Source of the DNA: Saccharicrinis sp963677655
GTDB lineage: Bacteria > Bacteroidota > Bacteroidia > Bacteroidales > Marinilabiliaceae
NCBI GenBank assembly: GCA_963677655.1
Contig: OY782088.1
Direction: 5' to 3' (one strand)
DNA length: 64,000 nt
How positions within the stretch are numbered: position 1 is the stretch's first letter; each line of letters starts with the position of its first letter. The position numbers were made by a program, and so were the translations under genes. Below, in pieces: positions 55,701-62,672 of the stretch. The notes under the pieces are model-generated. The model ran no database searches. It saw nothing but the letters and a program-made list of their open reading frames with translations, and had not been told where the DNA came from.

Positions 55701-55942
55701 AAGGTTATATGGTCAGTGAATAACCTGATGTTTGTTGTATCGTTAAAGCGTTTGGTATCCATAAATTCAATATCCATGCTTATGTTACATGAATCGAGAA
55801 CAGATTGAATCCCCTCTATTTGCTTGAAAAAAGTAGGAAAGCTAGAGTTGTATGAACTAATAACCATTACTTTTTTATGTTGAACCGCACTTATATGTGA
55901 GCACAAAAACAGAAATAAAACAATTAAGAATTTTTTTATCAT
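52757..55942 (-). CDS. Hybrid sensor histidine kinase with periplasmic ABC substrate-binding-like domain, two PAS and receiver
   Basis: This is an inner-membrane hybrid sensor kinase (1061 aa). Order: signal peptide (to about 20); periplasmic ABC_sub_bind-like sensor (about 22-330; KVMVISSYNSSFPTFFKQIEG, PVVFLGYNNLEIALKQNKNP); transmembrane helix (about 337-361); PAS-3-type domain (about 385-500); second PAS (about 510-660); HisKA with MSHEIRTPMNG and His706; HATPase_c with NLLENALKF, DTGIGV and GLGLGLAIA; receiver with Asp992 in LMDLKMPVMDG and Lys in ISKPIS. No output domain is present. The ABC_sub_bind sensor suggests a small organic ligand. It is divergent or isolated from its neighbours; no response regulator gene lies next to it. 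Confidence 0.93.
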   Translation of the reverse strand: MIKKFLIVLFLFLCSHISAVQHKKVMVISSYNSSFPTFFKQIEGIQSVLDSCNISMDIEFMDTKRFNDTTNIRLFTDHITFKLLNISNPYDAIITTDDNALNFVIEKQESLFKETPVVFLGYNNLEIALKQNKNPYITGIVEAVSLNETIELMLKLFPESNTIYAIADSTKSGLSDLIRYENAKIKHPNITFKTITLYNLTFQEFRNKIEKIPSNVPVLLLSAYLDVNKNTIDFNEVLKTLNDNIKAPVFHLWEHGIGRGLLGGKVISHYQQGRKAADIVNQILSGKQISSFEVITESPNIYLFDYNSINKFQINKKLLPKNAIILNKPISFYSKHKLLIDIITPIFLILVLTVVFLLRNIFLNKKTSKYLQNTIKLLSTSQKQTVTGSWISDMVHNKTFWTDEVYRIHGLKVEKNEADIEPYIQRSLSCYDESRHQEILSKFNQCKEHGIPYEGIYKFTDFNGLQKWVKTGAEPVRKNNKIVSILGYIRDVTKEVNDTKELIHAKKIAEENEARYRLLFENNPVALLEEDLTALKKILKAQPQSNDENFLQSNPSFVESCACSIKAKRINIATLDLFGFDSKDDFLANFQITFTQKSMETLLRFLLSLNKKETFFMEETELRKKDGSILNVIIHIFTYENNKKSIFAITDISKLKNTQIELASKYMELQASEEELRTANEELILAKEKAEESNRLKTMFIQNMSHEIRTPMNGIIGFSSLLSESDSKSQLNQYIKIIQNSSNQLLRIINDILEISRLGTHQVQLLEEEVNLNELLLELFSIFDTKAKEKDLSLYLKKGLSDKDSIIITDSSKLHKTLSNLLENALKFTNKGYVEFGYAIDNNNLKIFVTDTGIGVNKDKQEIIFERFSQENKDTSVKTGGLGLGLAIAKENVEILGGNISLKSEKNVGSTFFVSIPFKPVYYNILPTESKHDELQDKTQVLIAEDEEINYLFLETLIENQLGKEYIILHAKNGKEAVEICRNKDISIVLMDLKMPVMDGYDATKEIKKIKPYIHIIAQTAYSSNIDREKALSVGCDDFISKPISPQIFIDIMNKHIHLIH

Positions 55943-56346
55943 AATTGGCCAGACAAGAGATTAAGTTTTTAATCTATTATTTCCTATCGATTTATTAATA
56001 ATCAATGCAATAATCTAATGAACTTAAAATACAAAAAAATATTTAATTGATAATTATTTTTGAATTGAAGAATAGTTTAACCCAGCATATGTATTTGAAC
56101 TTGTGGTTAAAGTTTAAAATACCATGAAACAGTGTGTTATAGTAGTGAGATTTCCCTTGTTCCTTCCTAGGTGAAGTGAGGTAATCGAATCTGTTGTTTT
56201 GAAATATTTTAAAAGTATAACAGACTTTCGAATGTAGAGTGTAATAATGAAGTTTTGTATTTGAATAATAAGTGTTTGTAAAAACAGCGTTAGCTTATTA
56301 AAAAAGAACAAAAAATATGATTATAAAGGTAGTTGAGTAGATTAAC
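55943..56346. other. Intergenic region with nothing recognisable
   Basis: These 404 AT-rich bases lie between the kinase start and the end of the polysaccharide deacetylase gene, both on the minus strand. No gene, repeat or terminator stem is evident; the promoter of the kinase should lie at its left end. Confidence 0.5.
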
Positions 56347-57165
56347 TTATTTTATAGTAAATGTATTATTCTGTATCTGGCTTTGCTTAATGTATTTAGC
56401 AACCTCAACTAAAGGAGCAATCCAAATTTCTTTTTGGTGTTTAACAAGATAGTGAATCAATTGTTGGTGGGCCTCTAATGAAACATTTATGCCATGCTCA
56501 CCACCAACACCATGAAATAGAAAAACCAATAAAGTATTTGATTCAGTGGCTTTATTAACAAGGTTTATCATTTCAGCACCAGAATTACCATTTATCATAT
56601 AACACTGAATGTCATTTATGTTAATATCATTTAATTGTTGCATTCCAGTTATTACTCCTCTTGCGCCAATAAAATTCTCTTGTACTTGCGTGTAATAATT
56701 GATACTGTCTATGTATGAATCTCCACAAGGATAGGCAAATGTACGTTCTGTTTTTCCATCAATAGCTTGTAGTAATGTGCTGGTGATTTTAATTTCATTT
56801 ACTGCTCTATAAACAGAGTAGTTACTTAAATCTTTTTCTTCAGAAACCCATGAACGGCCTTCTCTCTCTCCAATACAAGGGTGAGTAAGTGAATGATTTC
56901 CTAATTCATGTCCATTTTCTGCAGCTAATCTCCATTCGTCCAATCTTTCTCTAATAACCGGAGATTCACCTTGTAAATAAAAAGTTCCTTTGATATCAAA
57001 GGAATCTAAACTGGTTATTACATTGTCAAGATGAACATTTAAAGCATCATCATAGGTAAGTACAACGGCACATTTTTTTCCATTCCAGGGAAATGGATTT
57101 TGAGCATTTATTCTAGTTATAACAGATAAAAATAGAAGAAAGAGAAGAGTATAATGAATATTCAT
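56347..57165 (-). CDS. Polysaccharide deacetylase (NodB/CE4-like), secreted
   Basis: This is an exported metal-dependent deacetylase of the NodB/carbohydrate esterase 4 type (272 aa). A signal peptide (LLFLLFLSVITRINA) precedes the catalytic motifs: VLTYDDALNVHLDNV (motif 1, Asp-Asp), GHELGNHSLTHPCI (motif 2, HxxxH), FAYPCGDSY (motif 3) and LLVFLFHGVGGEHG (His near the end). A deacetylation of acetylated sugars, in peptidoglycan or other polysaccharides, is expected but the substrate is unknown. It is the last gene of a minus-strand run, 17 bp after the CsgG-like gene. Confidence 0.9.
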   Translation of the reverse strand: MNIHYTLLFLLFLSVITRINAQNPFPWNGKKCAVVLTYDDALNVHLDNVITSLDSFDIKGTFYLQGESPVIRERLDEWRLAAENGHELGNHSLTHPCIGEREGRSWVSEEKDLSNYSVYRAVNEIKITSTLLQAIDGKTERTFAYPCGDSYIDSINYYTQVQENFIGARGVITGMQQLNDININDIQCYMINGNSGAEMINLVNKATESNTLLVFLFHGVGGEHGINVSLEAHQQLIHYLVKHQKEIWIAPLVEVAKYIKQSQIQNNTFTIK

Positions 57166-57182
57166 CGAGTAAGGATCATCTA

Positions 57183-58073
57183 CTATTTTAATAGGTGGTC
57201 ATAATGGCCAACAATTTCTTCTACGATATCGGTTGTTGTATATTTTTTAGTTTTTAATGCTTCTTTTACAGGGCTTCCCATTCTTCTTTTTGTACTGGTA
57301 TTTAATGTTTCTGCAATATAGTACACTTCGCCTCTGGATTCTTTAAGTGTAATAAGGGCAATGTACTTACTTTGGTATTTTGAACGAAATTTACCGCAAA
57401 TATATGATACCGAACCATTTGATACTTGATCTGCAACTTTTATATTATATGTATTGCCAAAACGTAACTTGATTTTATCAATAATTGATTTTGCTAACTC
57501 TGTGTTTTTATTTGGTCGTATTGCAATAAGTAATATATCGCCTTGAGCTGATTCTGATGCTTGTTTTGCAGTAGGTTGTTGAACAGGAGTAGTTTTAATT
57601 ACTTCTTGGGGGGTGTAATTGCTATTTTTAATCAATTTATTTGAAATTTGTTGGCTAACCAAAATTAAATCATCTGTTCCTTGTTTGGTTGAACCTGTAG
57701 ATTGTAAAACCACTTTAGCTGTAGTTACATCTACCATTTTCAGAGAGATATAATAGTTAGATCCTAAAGGAACAACAGAGCCATAACACACAAAATCTGC
57801 ACCCATCATTTTACCTAACTTACTAATTTGAGAATCATCAACTAAACCTTTACTTTGAAATTGTGCTTCGGCTAATACTTTTTCAATCATTGTGCGTTCA
57901 ACAACAGTATATAAAGGGCTGTTTACAATGGCGTTACTAATTTCTTCACGAACAATGCTTTTAATTCCTTCAGAAATCTCTCCATCTGGATTAAATACAG
58001 CTACTTTTTGTTCAACTTGTGCAGATAATGATATAGTTATAAAACAAAGAATAATTAAGTATAAATGTTTCAT
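57183..58073 (-). CDS. CsgG/LpoB-like exported protein
   Basis: The mature protein carries a CsgG/penicillin-binding-protein-activator-like domain (about 22-175): KVAVFNPDGEISEGIKSIVREEISNAIV, YTVVERTMIEKVLAEAQFQSKGLV, GKMMGADFVCYGSVVPLGSNYYISLKMVD. The C-terminal half (about 195-297) is unassigned. The frame is open to 58160, but the Met at 58073 begins a clean signal peptide (MKHLYLIILCFITISLSAQ), so that start gives 297 aa. There is no lipobox. The LPP20-like gene lies 120 bp upstream and the deacetylase 17 bp downstream on the same strand; an envelope-assembly or activator role is the family expectation, not shown here. Confidence 0.87.
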   Translation of the reverse strand: MKHLYLIILCFITISLSAQVEQKVAVFNPDGEISEGIKSIVREEISNAIVNSPLYTVVERTMIEKVLAEAQFQSKGLVDDSQISKLGKMMGADFVCYGSVVPLGSNYYISLKMVDVTTAKVVLQSTGSTKQGTDDLILVSQQISNKLIKNSNYTPQEVIKTTPVQQPTAKQASESAQGDILLIAIRPNKNTELAKSIIDKIKLRFGNTYNIKVADQVSNGSVSYICGKFRSKYQSKYIALITLKESRGEVYYIAETLNTSTKRRMGSPVKEALKTKKYTTTDIVEEIVGHYDHLLK

Positions 58074-58193
58074 ATGATTATAATTTATTTTCAATGGCCA
58101 TATGGAACAGCCAATCATTATCCTTCTGTGTGAGTAAGGTTTTCTTATGGCTTGTTTCATTATGGATTTAGTTTAGTGAGTTACAAAAATAAA

Positions 58194-59243
58194 TTAATTT
58201 TTAATCCTTGTAAGTAAATCTTTGACTAATATAGGGGCCAATTCATTATATGCATCAATTGCAGCATCATTATAATTGCTCATACTATTCCCTTTTTTGC
58301 TTAATTTATTTTCGTATTCAATTTTTTGATTGAAAACTTTTGTGAGTGTTATTGTTGCATCAACATAACTTGAGTATATATCCATGTACACATTATTTTT
58401 ACGAGACGATGCGTCTATTTCTATTATCCAATCAGCCAGATTCTTATCGTTGGTAAAGCTGCAGCCATTTTGGGTTAATTCAGCCTTGGTTTTATTTTCA
58501 AGAGTGTTATCTGTATTATCAAATATAGAGGCATTGCATAAAATATATATGTATATGCCTTGTTCAAGTTCCGTTAATTTTTGAATGACTGTATTTCGTA
58601 ATTCAACAGATTTTTTCATTTGCAATCCTGAGTCATCAATATTTTTATCAACTGCAGTCAGAAGACCTTGAGCATATTCATTTTTAGCAAAAAGTGGAAT
58701 CGTTTTTTGTAATTCCTCTTGTGCCTTGGTTTTTTCAGATATAGCAATTAGTTCATTAGCAGTCTTAATAAAACCTTCAATCTGCTGAATATTCAAGTTT
58801 ATATTGGCTTTGTAATAACCAATTACTTCATATCGGTTTACAAAAGCAAAAGCATAAATAAAATTGGTTTCTTTATTATGAAATGTTTCTACTTTGATAT
58901 TATTGATTTGAGCATCAGATTCTGATTGAGTTTGTGTTTCAAAAGTCTTTTTAATCTCTTCCTGATCACCATACTGAGTGCTTTGCGCATAGTTTTGAGA
59001 AACTGTTTTAATTGAAGATACAACACTTTTAGCTAAGTCTCCAATAGCCATATTTTTAATCCTTTGTAAGGATTCTGCAATGGTTTCATCAGAAGATTTA
59101 ACATCTTCCGAGTAACCAATTAAGAATGTACTATTAGGATATTGAGTTGTTCGCCATGAAGTATTTATCCAGTTTGGTTCATTTTGGGCTTTAATAATAA
59201 CTGACGAGAATAGTAATATAATTAAGATATAGTATCTGTTCAT
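58194..59243 (-). CDS. LPP20-like exported protein
   Basis: This 349-residue protein has a signal peptide (ILIILLFSSVIIKAQ) and an N-terminal domain like the LPP20/FlgP lipoprotein group (PNWINTSWRTTQYPNSTFLIGYSED, then SLQRIKNMAIGDLAKSVVSSIKTV), followed by a helical region and a C-terminal beta domain with DWIIEIDASSRKNNVYMDIYSSYVDATITL. It has no lipobox. It leads the CsgG-like and deacetylase genes on the minus strand. LPP20-like and CsgG-like proteins often occur together in Bacteroidota, but the function of the pair is unknown. Confidence 0.8.
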   Translation of the reverse strand: MNRYYILIILLFSSVIIKAQNEPNWINTSWRTTQYPNSTFLIGYSEDVKSSDETIAESLQRIKNMAIGDLAKSVVSSIKTVSQNYAQSTQYGDQEEIKKTFETQTQSESDAQINNIKVETFHNKETNFIYAFAFVNRYEVIGYYKANINLNIQQIEGFIKTANELIAISEKTKAQEELQKTIPLFAKNEYAQGLLTAVDKNIDDSGLQMKKSVELRNTVIQKLTELEQGIYIYILCNASIFDNTDNTLENKTKAELTQNGCSFTNDKNLADWIIEIDASSRKNNVYMDIYSSYVDATITLTKVFNQKIEYENKLSKKGNSMSNYNDAAIDAYNELAPILVKDLLTRIKN

Positions 59244-59586
59244 AGGTTATTGTTTAATAGCCTAAAGATAAACTAAATTGAATTTTATCAAAAAAGCAAG
59301 CTAAATAAAATGCAACTTGCTTTATCAATTATACTAACTCTAATAAATGTAAAATACTTAAATGAAATTAGAACAAAGGATAGGAAACTTATAATATATC
59401 TATAGTTATCTGCATTATAATTAAAGTATGTTTATAGATGTAGTATTAAAATATGTTAAATGTAAAAATGTACAAAAACATGTAAAAATGTACTATTTTG
59501 TGAGTTTAAAATGTTGAAAATAAAAGCTATAATATGTTTTTGCTGGTTTATTTATTTTTTGTAAAAATATTTATTTATTAACATTG
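59244..59586. other. Divergent intergenic region upstream of the small HTH gene
   Basis: No coding sequence is visible in this AT-rich stretch. It contains the likely promoter of the LPP20-like gene (minus) and leads to the nested inverted repeat at 59587. ATGTAAAAATGTAC-type direct repeats occur near 59460-59492. Confidence 0.5.
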
Positions 59587-59621
59587 TAATACTTCTCAGT
59601 ATACTGAAGTAAGAAGTATTA
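59587..59621 (+). promoter_or_regulatory. Nested inverted repeat, candidate operator for the downstream HTH gene
   Basis: TAATACTTCT (59587-59596) pairs exactly with AGAAGTATTA (59612-59621). Inside lies the perfect 10-bp palindrome CAGTATACTG (59597-59606). The element ends 37 bp before the ATG of the HTH protein. With no T-run it is more operator-like than terminator-like; autoregulation is inferred from position. Confidence 0.6.
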
Positions 59622-59658
59622 AATCTTTACAAAATTAATAATAAGTGAAAGCCTGACC

Positions 59659-59892
59659 ATGGAAAACGTATTGGTAAACAAGATGAAATTGCTGAAAATA
59701 ATAAAAAAACAGAATTGTTTTTCAGCCAAAGAAATCATAGAAGAAATTAATATATCAAAACGCACCTTTCATCGTTATATTGATGAGCTAAAGGATTGTG
59801 GTGCCGAAATTATTTATAATCGGCAAAGTAATAGTTATTGTTTACTAAATGACTTTGATCTAATAGAATGGATTAATGAATATTATGTGTAA
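59659..59892 (+). CDS. Small HTH_11-type DNA-binding protein
   Basis: This 77-residue protein is essentially one winged-helix domain of the HTH_11/DeoR-like type: KLLKIIKKQNCFSAKEIIEE then INISKRTFHRYIDELKDCGAEIIYNRQSNSYCL, with the recognition helix SKRTFHRYIDEL and a wing. There is no sensor or dimerisation domain. An inverted repeat just upstream may be its binding site. It is isolated between a minus-strand operon and the transglutaminase-type gene, and may regulate either. Confidence 0.85.
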   Translation: MENVLVNKMKLLKIIKKQNCFSAKEIIEEINISKRTFHRYIDELKDCGAEIIYNRQSNSYCLLNDFDLIEWINEYYV

Positions 59893-60285
59893 AGAATTAG
59901 TCTGTTTTTTGAAGTATAGTCTAGATATTTAAGTTTTTAAAATTAAATATAGAAGCTATATAATATAGACTTTTGTCTCTTTGTATTATGTCAAATATTG
60001 CTTTTACGTTTAATTTAATAGATAAAGAGTATACGATGTGATGTAAGTGTGTCATTGAGTAATTAACCAGAAAATAACATATTTATTTTTTTAGAAAATA
60101 TATAATAGTGTTATATGGTGGCACACTAAACGTCTAATTTTGTGACAAATTAAATTTTTAGTAATTTGTATTAAGGGCTTAAATAATAGAGATAGATATA
60201 TAGATTAAAAATTTTTATAACCTTATTGATATAGAGCAGTTTTTACTGTTTTTTATTGTGTAACCAATCCTAAATATTAATAACT
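59893..60285. other. Intergenic region upstream of the second transglutaminase-like gene
   Basis: These 393 AT-rich bases show no small-peptide gene, RNA or terminator that I can support. I looked specifically for a short secreted precursor peptide gene and found none. The promoter for the following three-gene run should be here. Confidence 0.5.
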
Positions 60286-62169
60286 ATGAAGCTGCCAGAG
60301 AAATTCTTTTTTCTTCTGAATATTATATTTACAATTCTTCTTTTTTCTTGTCAATCATCCGAAGAAAAATTAGTTGTGAAATTTAAGCAAGAATTTAAAA
60401 ATGATTCTCTTAAGTTTAATCATGCAATATATCTATTAAAAGATATTAGCGAAAGATCTCATTTTGTTGGGGAAGAATATGATTCTTTAACTAACTTAAT
60501 ATTAAAACATAATATAAATGAAGATTCCTTACAAAGAATAGTTTATTCATTAAACTTTAAACAGAAGAATGATACAAAAGAAACTGAGGCTAACTATTTA
60601 ATAGGTAATATTAGAAAAACATACAATAGTGTACAAAGTGCTTTTTGGGCAAAGGATTATAAAGATTCATTTATTCAAAAATACATTTTACCTTATCGGT
60701 TTAATTCAGCAAATTTGGAAAACTGGAGAGACAGTGTTTTTAAAGATTTTGGAGATACTGTTTTTCAATATAAAAATGTGGAAGATGCTACTTTATATCT
60801 TGTAAATAGTGTTACAGAAAGAATGAATAATTTTCATTTAAAATCAGGAATGTCTCTTCCGGATTTGACGTATTCATCTTTGAGAGAATTATCATATGGT
60901 TCATGTAAAGAATTATGTGAATATATGCAATATATCTGTAGTGCTTATGCAATACCTTGTGTGCATGACTTTACTCCATTATATGCAAATTTAAGTTCCG
61001 GACATCATTGGAATGCTATAATTGATGAGAAGGGCAATACTATTCCTTTTGTCGTTCCAGCTCAGGTGGATACGTTAAGGCGTTTTAAGTCTGATCATTA
61101 TAAGCTTGCAAAAGTATATAGAATAGGTTTTGAAATAAATAAAAATAGTTATAGCTCCTTATATGGAAATAAAAATTATCTCCCAGATTATCTTAATAAT
61201 AAGTATATTTCAGATGTTACAGCTGATTATATTAGAGTAAAAGATGTAACGCTTTCTATAGGTAAAAAATCTTATGCTGACTCTATTGTCTATTTATCTG
61301 TATTTAATAATATGACATGGTATCCTGTTTCTTGGGGAAATATTATTCATGACAAAAATAAAAATGCCTGTTTGTTTAAAGATATTGGAGTAGGTAATAT
61401 TTATATGCCTACATCTATTGATACTTATGGTACAACTAGTTTAAGCTTTCCTTTTTTATTAGATGAGAATGGAAAAATTAATTATTTAGAGCCACGGAGG
61501 GATAGTTTAATCACATTGTGTTTGACCAGGAAATATCCTCTCACGGAGAGAATAAAAGAATTTATTAATAGAATGAATGGTGGCTATTTTGAGTTAAGTA
61601 ACGATAGTTTATTTAAAAAATCTAATATTATTTATAAAATTAGTGGAGTGAATAGTGAGCTTATTCAAAAACAACAAGTAGACTTACAAAAATCCTATAA
61701 ATATATTAGATATATGAGTCCTCCCGGCTCTTTTTGTAACGTAGCCGAACTTCACTTTTTTGATGAGAATGACAATGAAATAAAAGGTAAAATCATTACA
61801 AATAGACAAACCCATCCCTCTTTTAGGGACAGGGTTAAAGAAAATGCATTTGATGGAGATGTTTTAACTTTTTTTCATGCCGATAGAGCAGACTATTCCT
61901 GGGTTGGGATGGAATTTGATTCTCCCCAAAAAATTAAAGAGATTGAGTTTTTACCAAGGAACGGTAATAATGTTATTGAACCTCATAATTTATATGAAGT
62001 GTTTTATTGGGATGATAGATGGATTTCCTTAGGGCAACAATTAGCATCTTCAAATACGATAATATATAAAGGCGTTCCGTCAAATGCACTTTATTATATT
62101 AGAAATTTAACAAAAGGAAAACAAGAAAGAATTTTTATATACAAAGAAGGAGAACAAATATGGTATTAG
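60286..62169 (+). CDS. Transglutaminase-like lipoprotein with C-terminal discoidin-like domain
   Basis: This 627-residue lipoprotein (lipobox LFSC, about Cys21) has a transglutaminase-like core (about 130-260): SYGSCKELCEYMQYIC with candidate nucleophile Cys207, and SSGHHWNAIIDEKG with candidate His241. The middle (about 280-440) is beta-rich, without assignment. The C-terminal 150 residues (about 480-627) resemble an F5/8-type C (discoidin) domain: NVAELHFFDEN, AFDGDVLTFF, WVGMEFDSPQKIKEIEFLPRN, LYEVFYWDDRWISLG. It may bind glycans or peptides at the surface and cleave or cross-link them. It resembles the 15789-18446 protein in its fold order start but differs in the rest. DUF1573 and O-antigen-ligase-like genes follow. 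Confidence 0.82.
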   Translation: MKLPEKFFFLLNIIFTILLFSCQSSEEKLVVKFKQEFKNDSLKFNHAIYLLKDISERSHFVGEEYDSLTNLILKHNINEDSLQRIVYSLNFKQKNDTKETEANYLIGNIRKTYNSVQSAFWAKDYKDSFIQKYILPYRFNSANLENWRDSVFKDFGDTVFQYKNVEDATLYLVNSVTERMNNFHLKSGMSLPDLTYSSLRELSYGSCKELCEYMQYICSAYAIPCVHDFTPLYANLSSGHHWNAIIDEKGNTIPFVVPAQVDTLRRFKSDHYKLAKVYRIGFEINKNSYSSLYGNKNYLPDYLNNKYISDVTADYIRVKDVTLSIGKKSYADSIVYLSVFNNMTWYPVSWGNIIHDKNKNACLFKDIGVGNIYMPTSIDTYGTTSLSFPFLLDENGKINYLEPRRDSLITLCLTRKYPLTERIKEFINRMNGGYFELSNDSLFKKSNIIYKISGVNSELIQKQQVDLQKSYKYIRYMSPPGSFCNVAELHFFDENDNEIKGKIITNRQTHPSFRDRVKENAFDGDVLTFFHADRADYSWVGMEFDSPQKIKEIEFLPRNGNNVIEPHNLYEVFYWDDRWISLGQQLASSNTIIYKGVPSNALYYIRNLTKGKQERIFIYKEGEQIWY

Positions 62170-62207
62170 ATACAAAATGATCTGAAACCAGAGTGGAAAA
62201 TTGATTA

Positions 62208-62657
62208 ATGACATCTAACATGAAATTGAGATACTTTTTAATTCCATTATTAATTATCCTACAGATTTTTATATATGTAGCATATACATCTGAAGAAAAT
62301 AAAAAATCTGAAATGCCTATAACAGAAATTTTGATTCATAAAAAGGATGTTAGGCTAGGAATATTAGAACAAAATGTGACAAAGCAAGCCGTTTTTAAAA
62401 TTAAAAATGTTGGTTCCAATGCCTTGTTTATTCAGGATGTTGAAACTAGTTGTGGTTGTACAGTTGCTGAATGGACTAAGAAGGCTATAAAACCAGAGGA
62501 TGAAGCGATAATAAATATTTCATATGATGCGAAGAATTTAGGTGTGTTTAATAAAACCATTATAGTATTTGCTAATGTTTTAGAATTTCCAATTGAGTTA
62601 CATATTTCAGGAGAAGTGAGGAGAAGTAATACTTGCAAATTAGATATTCTTCAATAA
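62208..62657 (+). CDS. DUF1573 membrane-anchored protein
   Basis: This 149-residue protein has an N-terminal transmembrane anchor (LRYFLIPLLIILQIFIYVAYT) and one DUF1573 domain (about 40-140): KDVRLGILEQNVTKQAVFKIKN, the hallmark VETSCGCTVAEW and the immunoglobulin-like strands DEAIINISYDAKNLGVFNKTIIV. A second in-frame ATG at 62220 (MKLRYF) is an equal start candidate. The stop lies 15 bp before the O-antigen-ligase-like gene and the start 38 bp after the transglutaminase-like gene, so the three are probably cotranscribed. DUF1573 has no established function. Confidence 0.9.
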   Translation: MTSNMKLRYFLIPLLIILQIFIYVAYTSEENKKSEMPITEILIHKKDVRLGILEQNVTKQAVFKIKNVGSNALFIQDVETSCGCTVAEWTKKAIKPEDEAIINISYDAKNLGVFNKTIIVFANVLEFPIELHISGEVRRSNTCKLDILQ

Positions 62658-62672
62658 TTCTAAAATGATTTT

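Noticed and set aside
56114..56311. 65-residue minus-strand frame
   Set aside because: Low-complexity hydrophobic composition, no start context, no motif; typical of AT-rich non-coding DNA.
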